Below are positions 12,301 through 24,493 of a stretch of 64,000 bases of DNA, in pieces. The notes under the pieces are model-generated. The model worked only from the letters and a program-made list of their open reading frames with translations. It did not search any database and had not been told where the DNA came from. Location: positions 186,001 through 250,000 of the forward strand of contig JBEWZL010000253.1 of NCBI GenBank assembly GCA_045837725.1. The letters run 5' to 3'. The position numbers were made by a program, and so were the translations under genes. The DNA comes from Vermamoeba vermiformis (Eukaryota; Tubulinea; Echinamoebida). How positions within the stretch are numbered: the stretch's first letter is position 1; each line of letters begins with the position of its first letter.

Positions 12301-13523
12301 TGCTTGGTGTGCAGTGGCATGTGCAACTGTGCGCGCTGCATGCGCAACAGATCTGAAGACTCGAACAACTTGCAGCTCAAATTCGACGATCCAGAACTCA
12401 GTGGCGACAAGGTACCACGTGACTTCTCGTCTAATTATAGCGCTAATCTCGCCCTTGCAGATTGTGGTGCCCAACTTCCTCAAAGAGAACAGCAAGGCAC
12501 GTGGTTCCATCTACGATCGCGAGCCTCGGCCCCGCGCCACCTCGGAGAAAGAGCGCCGCGCCATCTCCTCGCCCAATCTGCTCATCTCGTACCGCACCAA
12601 GCCCGCCATCTCTGATCGCTTGGCCTCACTCTCGCACGCCAAGGGCTCGCCGAGTGGCACTGGCAAAGCGTACCGCACGCGCTCCAAGGGCGATTTGACG
12701 GTGATTCTGAACGACAGCGACAGCGAGGTGGGCAACAACGACAACGACTACCAGGGCTGGTATCCGAGTGAGACCTCGTCCGTGGCCTCCAACGACTCGG
12801 CACGTGATCGCAGATCTGGTCGCCTCTCCACCACCCTCGATCTGACCGATGAACTCGACAGCGACAGCACCGATGAGAGTCGCAGTCCGACACCGCGGAG
12901 ATCGTTCCGAGCTCGCAAGCGCGGCAGTCGCACACTGGAGGGCGAGGAGATTGGGCCCGAGATCGTGATTCTGACGCCCTTCGCTGACTCGCAAGTGCCT
13001 GCTTCACCCTCCAGTTCACGCAAGCGCGCGCGATTGGGCAGCGGTAAGTCACGTGATTTGTTGCCAGTGTCAGTGCGTGACAGTTCTATTTTTAGTCGAC
13101 GAAGAGAACATCGAGGAGGTCGCGGCAGTGTTGCACTCGATACGCGATGTGACACCCACGCGTCAACGTGTCAAACAGGATGCCATGCAAATCGATGCCA
13201 GCGACGAGCCAGTATCTCCGATGAAGAGATTCAAGAGTGACAGCACACTGCTGCCAGGGCCAGTGAGTCACGTGGCGGTGCATCAACCAGGGCCCTCAGG
13301 CTCGGGCGAGTTGATCTCGCTGTTGAATCAGTTCAAAGAGTTGCAACCGCCCTCGGGCAATCACAATTGGCCTAATTTGGCAACTCCTTTCGGTGCACCA
13401 GTGCCACCACACATCATGTCACGTGACCCGTTCTTGAACAGCGGCAAAGAGAGTCCTTCGCCGCCCCCGACCACCAATGGCGAGCATCACGTGGACTTGC
13501 CGCCGTTCAAGAACTTGAATTGA
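9359..13523 (+). CDS. JmjC-domain protein with C-terminal CDCA7/R1-type 4CXXC zinc finger
   Basis: Likely nuclear chromatin protein. The start ATG opens MADVNKEDRILQYIG. About eleven exons follow. Exons around 10440-11096 encode a JmjC-like beta barrel (LMIHGEQGAASYWFIIRPSE, then EGDLVLLPADSYYQTLTLRG). A Cys-rich piece (CAFCAADIW, CFHCARCAPVEYDICLQCV) follows. The zf-4CXXC_R1 finger lies at 12009-12345: CHQCKLKKQV, CHNGRCSKRFCGYCLWNRY, CLVCSGMCNCARCMRN. The C-terminal third is acidic and Ser-rich, with basic stretches. JmjC plus R1 finger is known from fungal and plant demethylase-like proteins. Iron ligands look altered: HGE replaces the usual HxD, and Gln stands near the distal His position. 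The residue match needs alignment. Introns carry TGACACGTGTCA at 11120 and 11452. Confidence 0.85.
12244..12276. repeat. TATC/TATATC microsatellite in an intron of the JmjC gene
   Basis: A run of imperfect TATC and TATATC units fills most of the short intron between the two zinc-finger exons. Confidence 0.8.
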
Positions 13524-13882
13524 ACGCAACACGCTGTTTGACAGCTGTCAACGACCACACCACCTGTAAAATTGAACGCCAAGGACATCGACATGTACAT
13601 AGCCATATATAGCACTCATATTGCGCGAATTCACCTCTTTTTAGTGACACAGCGCGTACCAGCAGCAGATCTTGTATTATTATCGTAGCTTGTTTTGTTG
13701 TGTCTGCACTCGTACTGCGCGCAAAGTATTTTGAAGTAGTTAGTAAATACCTGTAAATAAATGTTATTGCAATACCTCTCGCGTATTAAGCGCAGTACTT
13801 CGCGCCAAATAATCCGCCAAATGTTGCCGCCATTTTCAGATGTATTATTCAAATTGGATGCAACACCACCATAGCCATTAAC

Positions 13883-16869
13883 ATGACTTCTCCCGCGAGA
13901 CAGTGGTTGAATATCACTCCTCATAAGATCTCGCTCGCTATTTTGATCAACACTTACGTGAATGACCCCGAATTAGATAATCAAACCAAATCCGAAGTCG
14001 GCTGGCTGCTAATTGATGAAATAACCGTATGAATACAGCACAAATATTATGTATATATTATTTTAATAATATTCATCGCTTAGAACTTGAATGAATTCCA
14101 CGAGAAGTCGTTAGATGCGCTCTTCCGAACCATCGAGCAGCTCAAGCCTGATGGAGAACTCGTCAAGCAGCGATTGTGGGGCATGGTACGTACACGATGA
14201 TAGCTCACCATACTGTGGCTCCCTAGCAATCTCTGATGTCTCTCAGCTGTCTCGCTTGCAGTCCCCTGATGATCTGCACGAATTTCTCGCAGGTAATTAG
14301 TCAATAGGACACATATAATATGCACAACATAAATAGCCCACAACAATACAATATGCACAATATATCCATCGCACATGCTGTACGACTGTGTACCGCCCTC
14401 ACTGACCACATCCACCAGCGATAGGCACGCTGTTAGAGCAGCAAGAAGATATCGCGCAGTCACCACTCGTAAGTCTAAAAATAGCATATCAATGTCCATA
14501 TATGGTGCTGACGCGTGACAGGATCGCGGCAGTGTGCTGGGACTATTTCTCCGCAAATTAATGATCAGTTTTCATGAATTGATGTTTGAGGCACTCGCGC
14601 GACTCTTTGACGACTTGACACTTTATCGTGACACCTGTCAAACACAGAACTCTGTTGATGATATCTCGCAGCACGTGCCACAGTTAAATATTCCGCTGTC
14701 ACCGCTCGAGTTTGAAACGTTCATTGAAAACGAAGCCCGCAATGTGGAACGTAAGAATATTTCCTAATTAGGCAATGAACTCGACTGACCATGCACGTCA
14801 GGGGCATTCGGACGACTCTCCGAAGCGGAAATTCAGCACTCCATTGCCCACATCAAGCGCAGCATGCCCAGCGCGTATCAGATCGAGTTCTTGACGTGCG
14901 TAGGGTGCACTTTCCTTATTTGGTAATAATAATCTTTGCAGATACATGAATGCAGTGGCACACGGCGATGTGAACTCCGCAATTGAATCTTTGCACGAAT
15001 ATTTCGATCGATCGCTGCCGACGAGTGCACTGACCGACACGGAGCGGCTAAATATAGGTCTCTTGCCCTACGCGTGTCTAAATTTGGCAAGTCTCTACCT
15101 CAAATTTGGGCAAGTCGATGATGGTCTGCAGGTACGTGCCACACCCGTGCACCACTGCATTTCCTAATTAGGCAAACAGTTGATGTACGAGACGATCTAT
15201 CTCGCGCAGGAGAGCAAAGACGAGGCGTGCATTGCGCGCGCACTGACGCTCATGCACAAACTGCTGCTCGCGAGCTCCAAGGGCGAGATACACAGTCTAT
15301 ATATGGTAACGTCGCATTTACCAGTGCCCAAATATGGTTATTAACGCTGACAGCTATTGCAACGACTCGTGAAACAAGCGCAACGCATCAACATGCCCGA
15401 TTTGGCAAGTGAAGAATTGATTTCGCTCGCCAGCAGTGATCTGCGCTTTCCTAAATTGGAATCACGCCTGCAATCCCTCACCGAGTCCGCTCTAAATTTA
15501 GTAAGTCAAATGCCGCACTCGCTCTCACACACGCTCTCTCATACTCACGCTTGCCAAATTAGGAAACACAGCCGCAGAGTGTGTGGCACCATCTGAACAG
15601 CGCTGCGAGCACAGTGACCAGTGCCGCGACAGGAGCTAAAAATAGCAGCGCGGTGCTTGACGAGATACTGGCCACTGTGTCCGAGGTGCGCGCTGACTCG
15701 TGGCACGTGTTCGGCAATGAGGACATGTCACGTGTCTTCAATCAGAACGCGCTCGACACGTGTTACGGACCTGACTCTGACACGTGTCAAACCACGGCCA
15801 GCAGCAATCTCGCGCTGTGCAAAGCAGCGCTGTCCTTGTCCGAGCAGGGCCAATCACGTGCTGCACTGCGTCTGCTGCTCGAGGCACGTGATCGATATCC
15901 GCTGTCACCTGTCAACAACACGTGGCTGATCTACGCGGGACGAGTGTTGTTCAACGATGCCCTAAATAGGTAAGTGGCACTCTGCCCCCTCACGCCCACT
16001 AACGTCGCGCAGAGGACAGCACGACAAGGCCAGCACAGTGTGCACGCGACTGTTGGCCCTCACACCGCACCAGGGCACCGCGCTGAGTGAGCACATTGAC
16101 ACGTGTCACCGACTCGCATCGCTGTATCTCGCGGTGGGAGATTTGACGCGCGCCAAACAGCTCATCACGCAACTCCTGGATTTGTGCTCGTCACGTGGTC
16201 TCGAACTGCAAAGTGTCAATCTGTTGGTGACACTCGCTGACATTCACCTGGCACGTGTCACCATTGCCTTATTTAGTACCAATGCGACTAACAATCGGTT
16301 CACAGAAATCAGGCTCGCACGTGACAGCACTGCCCCACGTGCTCAAAAGTCTGACACTGACCACGCAGTATCATCTCACCGCACTGCAAGTCATTGCAAC
16401 TATTCAGCTCGCGGAGATTCAATCTCGGCTGTTCAACGACACTCAGCGCGCGTGTCATTTGCTGGACTCGGTGCGCGTGTCACTGCCGCACTGTCCACTC
16501 GTGACACGTGTCAGAGCGCATTTGTTGCGTGTCACGTGTCAATTGCAGCACGACACTCCTGGTACGTCACGTGACAATGCTAAATATGGATTCTAACGTC
16601 TATTTTTAGATCTGAAGGCAGCAGTGACTAATTTGGAAAGTCTGGCAGCTGAATGTGCGCGTGGTGGCATGCTCGATTCACTGAAAGAGGTGTACTATCT
16701 GCTGGCACGTGTGCACCACGAACTCGATCAGACCGAAGCACGTGATCGCTGTGCCGCGCGGTTCAGTGAACTCGAACAGCAGTCACGTGCTCGCGTACCC
16801 TGCACGCACGTGTATTATCTGAACAGCGAATCGATCGAACTGGAGCTCGCACAGCTGCCACGGATGTGA
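13883..16869 (+). CDS. ANAPC5: Anaphase-promoting complex subunit 5 (TPR protein)
   Basis: Scaffold subunit of the APC/C ubiquitin ligase. It opens at ATG 13883 (MTSPARQWLNITPHKISLAI) and has about twelve exons. The diagnostic block is DSALT-like RSLPTSALTDTERLNIGLLPY, followed by ACLNLASLYLKFGQVDDGLQ and YETIYLAQESKDEACIARAL; this TPR segment matches animal and plant APC5. Further TPR-like helices continue to the stop at 16867-16869. The gene is exceptionally loaded with the dispersed palindromes. TGACACGTGTCA lies inside exons at 15778, 16097 and 16502, giving peptides DTCQ, DTCH and TRVR. TGACACCTGTCA is at 14629. About ten CC-W6-GG sites and CTA-W4-TAG at 14475, 15636 and 16599 also occur. 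Several of these sites form splice junctions. Confidence 0.88.
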
Positions 16870-16967
16870 TTGCCTTATTTGGCAAGTGTTCTCGATGTAC
16901 AGCGGAATTATGAATGTAAATTAGCAATGGACTTTACCTATTTCGTCTTTTATTCCTAATTTGGACA

Positions 16968-18084
16968 TTAAAATCGTTCTCGCAGACGCGAGGCAATAGT
17001 GCGCAGCTTGGAGTAGACCTTGCCTGGCGGTGAACCTAAATATAGCGCGGTCAGTGATGGGCCCAAATATGGTAATCCAATCACGTGACTCACCGAGAAT
17101 CAGATCGACCACTGCGTCACGTGCCACTTTGATGTTCGTGAACGAGCCCAGAATGTGAATTTTCCTAATATAGCAACCAGGTCAGTTCCGTGCGAGTCAG
17201 AGTTTGACACTTTTGACACGTACTTGTCAGCGAGCACTATGCGCGTGCGTGTCGCGTTCTCAATGGTGAATTTAGTTTTTCCGTCCTTGCCGGCAATGCG
17301 ACCAATGGCACGTGACAAGTGATCGCCGTGAAGTGTTTTCACTGAATAGCACGGGTGAGTGCCGCACGTATGACCAAATAAGGCAAGTACGTACCGTCAT
17401 CGATCTCAAACGAGTCTATGTACAGGTCATCGAGTCGCAGCAGGGCTATGGCGTCCTGCAGAAGTAGTTAGCTGTGGACTGTATAACACTGTTGACTAGT
17501 CTATATACATCACTATAGACTAGTAGTATATATCACTAGCACGTACATTGATTTCAAAGCCCAAGATGAAGGCGCGCACAAAATCCGCTGACTTTTGTAA
17601 GGCACCAATGTCTTCGGTCTCTGCTGAGGTCTGCGAGAATGAACGGTTATACCCCTATATTTGCCTATGCTATTCTCGTGGCACTACGTACTCTGATCTC
17701 TACGTTGCGGCTGTGAGTGTTGAATCTGATTTGGAGTTTCATGTGCTTGACAATAGGCGTGTATATTTCCATCCAATGCTCTTTCAGAGGACTCAAGCGG
17801 TGTTGCGGCACTGGTACGCGCCGCTCTTGCGAATCACCTTCCTATAACAATACAGCACTACGATTATTTACCGATTTGGATTGAATCGCGATCGACGTTA
17901 ATTTGAAATTACAAAAGGCTATAATATGCATGGAAATATTGCTTACATATTCGTGCGCTTTTAATGGCGCAAAATTGGGTCGTGCGCCCTCTTCGTATTC
18001 GTCCATCTCGTCGTCTCCATCTGCTTCGTGTTCTTGGATCGCACGTGCGAGAAACTCTTCGTCGATAACACTGGTATTGGCCAT
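16968..18084 (-). CDS. PNO1: RNA-binding KH-domain protein PNO1 (partner of NOB1)
   Basis: Pre-40S ribosome assembly factor that works with the endonuclease NOB1 on 18S rRNA 3'-end processing. It starts at ATG 18082-18084 ([20 protein letters not shown]), with an acidic N-terminus. Conserved blocks follow: [20 protein letters not shown], then [40 protein letters not shown] and the KH segment [20 protein letters not shown], then [21 protein letters not shown]. It has about six exons. Introns hold CCAAATATGG (17063), CCAAATAAGG (17374) and CTAAATATAG (17036). It is divergent from RPAC2 with 117 bases between start codons. Confidence 0.93.
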
Positions 18085-18201
18085 ATTGATTGATATTAAT
18101 ATACAGTTGTGGTTGCACTTGTCGGCAGCTGTTAACAACTGAATCCGCTCTTCATCTCAACATTTTATTTTTCACGCGACCGATTAACAACAGCTAGTCT
18201 A
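18085..18201. promoter_or_regulatory. Probable bidirectional promoter of PNO1 and RPAC2
   Basis: Only 117 bases separate the two start codons, so both transcripts must start within or near this gap. Both genes serve ribosome production (pre-40S assembly and Pol I/III), which makes shared control plausible. No TATA box stands out. Confidence 0.55.
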
Positions 18202-18773
18202 ATGGACGAGGAGATTTTAGAAGAAAAGAAAATTGAGCTGGTGCGTCACATATATTTATTTATTAGAGCTGTTATCGATTAACTGTTGTTTACAGATTTC
18301 AGATCCCAATCAGCCTCAATTCGCCACGGTGATATTAACCGATGAGGATCACACTATTGGCAACTCACTGCGATATATGTTAATGAAAAAGTAGGTTCGA
18401 TAACTGCGATCTAGATGCGATCCGTCGTTTAAAAATAATATTCAAAAATAGAGAATAATTGTTATCAACTTATTGCACACAATATATATATGACATATTA
18501 TATAGCCAGTAATTAATGCATCCATTTGCAGTCCCAATGTCGATTTCGCTGGCTACAGCATTCCTCATCCCTCTGTAAATAAGTTAAATATGCGCATTCA
18601 AACCACAGGTACCTATCAACCACCAGTATATACATAATATCATGGTTAACGGCCATACAGGTCAACCAGCCGTCGAAGCGCTCGAGAAGTCATTGCGCGA
18701 TCTGAAAGAACTGAACGAGCACGTCTTAGCGACCTTCAAGCACGAATTCGCAAGCTATATTCAGCGCAATTAG
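18202..18773 (+). CDS. POLR1D: DNA-directed RNA polymerases I and III subunit RPAC2 (AC19)
   Basis: Alpha-like subunit shared by RNA polymerases I and III; it pairs with AC40. The protein starts MDEEILEEKKIELIS. The family core follows: FATVILTDEDHTIGNSLRYM, LMKNPNVDFAGYSIPHPS, then NKLNMRIQTTGQPAVEALEK and SLRDLKELNEHVLATFKHEF. Four exons with AT-rich introns, stop TAG 18771-18773, total near 107 residues, which is normal for the family. The HTIGNSLRY motif is the classical alpha dimerisation signature. The sequence is intact. Confidence 0.95.
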
Positions 18774-18950
18774 TACTGCTAGTAGAACATTATGTTAATA
18801 AACACCAGTTATGTACAAAGAGGTTTATTGCAGGTCACATCCGCTACAAAACTGCTCAATCTGAGCTACGATGGCAACAAACTGCAAGTAATGACAATGA
18901 GGTGATAAACGAAGACTACTAAAGAGATATATACAAGCTGGCAATCAGCG

Positions 18951-20894
18951 TTAGATGTGGTGCGTGCGACAGAACTCTTCAATGCGATTGCAGGCCTCGG
19001 TGAGCACATCCAGGGGCGCGCAGGTGACCAGTCGAATGTAGTTCTTCATTCTGAACGCTTGACCTGGCAGCACTGCGAGCGACTGTTCGCGCAACAGCTC
19101 GAGTGCGAAGGCCATGTCGTCCGCAATGTCTCTGAACTGCGGCAGCTCAATGCCGATCATCATGTACATGGCTCCCTTGGGTGCGATGCAGCGCAGACCA
19201 GGCACGTGACTCAATCTCGACACGAGATATTCCGCTTGTGTCTTCAGCTTCGTGTTCGTCTCGGCGTAGAACTCGGCGGGAGTGTCGCGCAGAATGTGTG
19301 GCAGAGCACCCTGTTTGACACGTGTCAAATGCAGCCCTCCAAGTACTGTGACACGTGACTTACCTGCACCACAGAGTTCGCACCTAAAATGGTCGTGGAC
19401 AGTGCGAGCAGACCAGTGCGCACGTGACCGAACACGCCGATCGGGTCGTGGATGAGAATCCAGCCCACGCGCCAGCCCGGCACGAGCCACTGCTTGGCAA
19501 TGCCACTGACTGACAGCACGGGCACGTGACTCGCGAGCAGTGCAGCGGGCACGAAGGCGTCAGTCTCGAACACCATGCCACCGTAGATTTCATCGGCGAT
19601 CACGGGCAAGTGATGTTTGGCTGCGAGACTGCAAATGACAGGTGTCAATCCGAGTACAGCACAGCACAGCTCAGTACGTACTTGAGTATGTCGCGGAGGT
19701 GATCACGTGACCAGACAGAGCCGCAGGGATTGGACGGATTGTTGATGAGCAGTGCACGTGTCTTGCGATCGATCTTTGCCTCCAGCGCCGACAGATCTGC
19801 CTGCCACTCCTGCTCGGGCAACAACGGATAGCCGCGGGGTTCAATACCTGTTTCATGAACGACGTGTCAGTGGACTGACAGGTGTCACAGCCGCACCTGC
19901 GCACGTACCCTTGCTGTCGAGCAGTGTCTGGTAGAGCGAGAAGCCTGGCACGGGAATGAGCACGTTGTCGCCCTCATTGGCCAGCACGCCCAAACACATC
20001 TCCAGCGCGTGACTGGCGCCAGAAGTGATGATCACGTCCTCGCTCGTGTACTGCACGGCACCGTGTCTGTTCTGCACCGAGTACTGCTGCGCCACTGCGG
20101 CACGGGTCTCGGGATAGCCGCACGAGTGGGGATAGCCGTCGTACTTGCCACTCTCTAGTGCCTCGCACAGGGCTGTGGTGACTGCGGGGGATTTGGGGAG
20201 ATTGCCAAATACGGTAGGGTCACCTGATCGATCGGATTAGCTGCGTGTACTGGTGCAAGTAAAAGACGATCGAGATCTACTCGCGTGGATTAAATGGTGG
20301 ATTGATGCGAGTCAACCTCAGCATATTAAAATCAATGCATAATATGATAATATTGGATATTCAAATTTGTAATTGGGATCGCATCCGAAACGGATCGAAG
20401 ATTCGGATCCGAAACTTTCTCCGACAATTCAAATCAGATATGACAGTGCAATGTTTGTGTTATTGTTAATCATAGTGCTCTAGTCACAATTATATAGCTC
20501 GTACTCGTTTCAGCGATCAAAAAGTATCGTATTAAATATTTCAGCTTAGGTTTTTGTATTTTAAGGCTGCAATTTCAATCCTTATATGCACATATTTAAT
20601 TTCAATTATGTAACAGCTTGGCAGAGCTAAATAATGCATAGAAAATAGTTTGCTGAAGAGACACATTTTGATCGAGAACAAAATTCTAATCAGCAATGCA
20701 ATGACTGCTTTGAATGTAGTATAAGACGTGCGATACATACCAATAGAGAGCTGTAGACGTGGTTTAGCGGCATTGATTGGAATATTGAGCTGATCGACGA
20801 TCTTGCGGATGGGATTGCTGGTACGCTGCGCAATGATGGACGAGTTGATTGGCGCCCAAGTGCGCGAAGTAGATTGATCGGCTTGATGTGACAT
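18951..20894 (-). CDS. TAT: Tyrosine aminotransferase (PLP-dependent, class I)
   Basis: Transfers the amino group of tyrosine to 2-oxoglutarate, the first step of tyrosine breakdown. It starts at ATG 20892-20894 (MSHQADQSTSRTWAPINSSI). The TAT-type early block is RTSNPIRKIVDQLNI, followed by DPTVFGNLPKSPAVTTALCE. The cofactor region includes ITSGASHALEMCLGVLAN, NNPSNPCGSVWS, ADEIYGGMVF and the PLP-lysine motif SVSGIAKQWLVPGWRVGWIL, which in the family reads SGLAKRWLVPGWR. C-terminal FRMKNYIRLVTCAPLDVLTE supplies the substrate-carboxylate Arg. Five or so exons. Introns carry TGACACGTGTCA (19316) and TGACAGGTGTCA (19636, 19876). The gene is complete. Confidence 0.93.
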
Positions 20895-21311
20895 ATATAC
20901 TAATTATGTCTGTAGTGAGCACTGTGGTGCGTGTTAAGTATTATAAAATGAACTATTCAGTAAAGAACAATTTTTTCACGACGGAACAAGTCAACGAAAT
21001 TCAACGCACATTTCAGGGGGTAGTGGGCCCTGATTAAGATCTTAATACGGATGAACTAAGTTGTATATAGGTATCCGAGGCCTGTACCGTTGTCTTGTCT
21101 TGATTGCCTGTTGTTCGTGCAAAATATTTTTCACACCAAATTTATCGCGTTGAGATCCACCACAAGAGTTCGTTTCAACTACAACAGTGTTCATTGTACA
21201 TGTGGTGATTATATTATATTCTTGTTAGAAATATACTACCACCGTCAACATTCAGTCGCGAGTATTTGACGGATCTACCATCAACTGTATTTGTAATTAA
21301 TATCGCCAATT
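20895..21311. other. Divergent intergenic region, no gene seen
   Basis: AT-rich 417-base gap between the aminotransferase and the TYSND1-like gene. Presumably it contains both promoters. I find no open frame or known motif worth naming. Confidence 0.5.
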
Positions 21312-24300
21312 ATGGTACGTGGACATTACATTGTGACTTATTATATGCAATTAGTAACATTGAATGATTTTTTCTGCCGTTAAAAAGCGAGATAAATCAG
21401 TCAATTATTGAAATTTAATTAAAAAATTGGTGCAAATACTTATTCGACATGTTATGTTGTAAATTCGATATTGCCAATGAGATGTATATGGTTTGTCATT
21501 ATTTATTGACGAAATAATTATTTAATTTTGCAAATCCGGGCAATTACGCCGCCTATTTCAATAACACCAATCTTGCTTGCTAAATATGGCAATAGAACTA
21601 TTCTCATTACTATATTTGGATAGGATCCCGCTGTACTGGCACAATGTTTGAAGCGTGTCGTGATGGTGCGCGTCAGTGGTCCGGACTACACGCGGATCAA
21701 GATCTTGGGCCGTCCGTTCTATCACGCCGAGTAGGGCTCATTACAGTGTTATTATTGAGACTAAGGACAGTGTATTAACTCATTTGTGCAGCAATGGCGT
21801 CACGACACTCAGTGCTTCAGGCCTGCTGGTCGATGAGAAGAAGGTACTGAGCGTTATTACCATATTAGGCAATGCATTGACCAAATTAGGGCATCATCAT
21901 CACCTCAGCCACACTGCTGAGTCCGTTCATGAATTTCAACGCGCGCAGAGGTGCCAAGGACAACAAATCATTTCCCAAAGCGCTAAAAAAAGACACGGCC
22001 GTGCACGTGCTGTTCGAAGAATCGGCGCAAAGACATCAATTCGCACGTGACGAGAGTGACGTGGCAGTGTCAGACACGAGTCAGTGGCGCGCAGTCTCGT
22101 TGATTGACGTCGTGCCCTGTCAACTCGTCGACGCGTGTCTCAAACAACTCACGGGACTTTCCTTAAATGGTAAGTGCACTGCCTGTCACGCGTGTCAATC
22201 GCTGACCAGTGAGTGACAGGTCAGCCAGGCTGGGAGGTCGGGTGGCACGTGACCTCGCGCGACACCCCCGCAGGCACGGTCAGTCCGCACGACGTCCAGG
22301 CCGCGCAGTCCTGTTGGCGCGGATTCGATCACGTGGCCGTGCTGCAGCTCAGCGAGGGCGACAGACTGGCCTGGCTCGATGCGCACGAGTGGACTGCCCT
22401 CAAATTGGCGAATATGGAGCGATGCGAGGTAATGATCACGTGACGTGTTTGAAGTGCGACGCTAAAAATAGACACAGCGCGGCGAGGCGATGACGATGAT
22501 TGGCTCACCGTTCGGCATCATTTCCCCGCCCATCTTCACCAACTCGACCTTTCAAGCCACGGTCAGCAATGTCATTCGACACTCGCGCCCTGGTGAGTGT
22601 GTTGCGCTATATTTAGATCACGTGCCACTAACGCGATGCAGATCAATCGACCAATCAGCAGGCGCCGTGTCTGTTGATGCTCGATCAGTTGTGTCTGCCG
22701 GGCTGTGAGGGCGGGCCAGTGTTCAATCAGCTCGGTGAACTCGTCGGGGTACGTCGCTAAATATAGCACTTGCCTTATTTGGCAACACACTGACACTTTG
22801 ACAGCTAATCGCTCCCCCACTGCGCAAGAACGACAAGTAAGTATTGCAACAATTTCTCCGCTGTAGCCGCGCATTGACACGTGTCACTTTTTGACAGCTC
22901 GAATGTGGAGGTCAATCTCGTGATTGCTGTCAACAGCTTTGTGTCGCAGTTGTACGAGCAACACGTGCACGTGCCACCACCGCCCTCACCTCCGGTACGC
23001 AGTTTGACAGCTGTCAGTGCGTGTCACTCACCGCGTTCTATAAATAGGCAGCAGTCGCGAATCCAGTGGTGGAAATGATCAAGTCTGTGCAGAAGTCGGT
23101 GGCACTCATCACTGTTGGTGCCTATTGGGGCAGTGGCATTCTCGTCAGTGCTGAGGGCTGTATCCTTTATTGCCTGATTAGGAAACTGTCTCATTTGAAC
23201 GATTGTCTTCCTTAACTGATCATTGCAGATATTTTGACATGCGCGCATTTATTCCGCTCTCTGTTGGTTCACAACGCCCCACTTAGCGAGCTAAAAATAG
23301 ACGCAGCTAAAGAACAAGATATACTTTCCAAATTTGGCAAGAGTCTGAGCACGGGACAGGCGAGTCCGCCCAAGAGCAAGTCGTATCAATATGACCCGTT
23401 CAATCCACAGCTGCAGCCTGGCTACAAAGTTGAAGTGCGGTTAGATCTGTTGGACAGCGCACAACAATATGTCCATAAATGGTATGCTGCAGAGCTCAAA
23501 TACGTCTCGAGCAGTCACTGGGACCTCGCACTGCTCAAATTGAAGAACTTTGTGCCGAGCGAGCTGAATGTCACCATTGAACCGATCAGCATCCCTGACT
23601 TCGAGGTGAGCATCACGTGACAGCACTGTTGACACGTGTCTAACACTGACCTGCAGAGTGACGAGTGCAAAGAGCCGCAGCAAGGCGAGTCTATTTTTGT
23701 GTTGGGCCACGGTCTGTTCGGACCTAGCAAGCGTAAGTGCTGACCTTTGACACGTGTCACTCAGTCACCCGTGCTGACCTGCTTCACAGAAATGTTGCCG
23801 ATGAGTCTGAACGGCATCGTGTCCAAAATAGTCTATTTGCGCGGCAAAGCACAGATCATCGAGACGAGTGCGCGCGTGCACCGAGGCGTGAGTGGCGGCA
23901 TCTTGACCAACAAACAGGGCCAGTTCATTGGCCTCGTCACCTCCAATGCGCGACAGAAGGACGGACGCATCGTGCCCAACATCAACTTCAGCATCCCTGC
24001 GCGTCACTTGCGCGCCATCAGCGAGTACTTGAGCGGTGCTGAAGAGGAGTTGACGGCGCTGCAGTCGTTTGAAGTGCGCGACGAGGAGTGTGCGGCACTG
24101 TGGAAGTTGCGATTGACAGCACCGCACAACATCACGGATGACGCTGTCAAACCGCTCTTCCCGCCAAATCTGAACTCACTGCCGCCCCCTGCAGCTATAA
24201 ATAGCCCCGAGAGTGTGGCACCGCGACCTCCATCGAATTTTTACAACTTTATTGCGCGCTTTGAAGAACAAATGGCCAAGCCGAGCAGCGACCTAGCCCC

Positions 24301-24414
24301 TCTCATGTCGAATACTAACACCCCTGTGAATACTGCCCCTAACAATCATAACACTACTGCGAGTATTGCTTTGAAACAGCCGTCAATATCGGATCTGATC
24401 AAAAGCAAATTGTA
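21312..24414 (+). CDS. TYSND1: Peroxisomal trypsin-like processing protease, TYSND1/DEG15 family
   Basis: Serine protease that removes PTS2 leader peptides and processes beta-oxidation enzymes inside peroxisomes. The C-terminus is DLIKSKL, a perfect PTS1 import signal. The catalytic triad is visible in order: His in EGYILTCAHLF, Asp in SSHWDLALLKL and Ser in VHRGVSGGILTN. The N-terminal half contains the degenerate protease-like domain of the family (GLLVDEKKGIIITSATLLSP, then IGSPFGIISPPIFTN and CEGGPVFNQLGELVG). The likely start is a lone ATG exon at 21312-21314, spliced over 309 bases to GATCCC at 21624. An internal ATG at 21663 is the alternative. Introns bear TGACACGTGTCA (22875, 23748) and TGACAGCTGTCA (23005). 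CCTTAAATGG overlaps a donor at 22161, and CTATAAATAG forms the acceptor at 23038-23047. Confidence 0.92.
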
Positions 24415-24493
24415 AATCTGTTGTACATTTCTTAAACACTACTAGCACAGTAGTTCTTTATTACACATCGCTATCTACATATGATTATTACTA

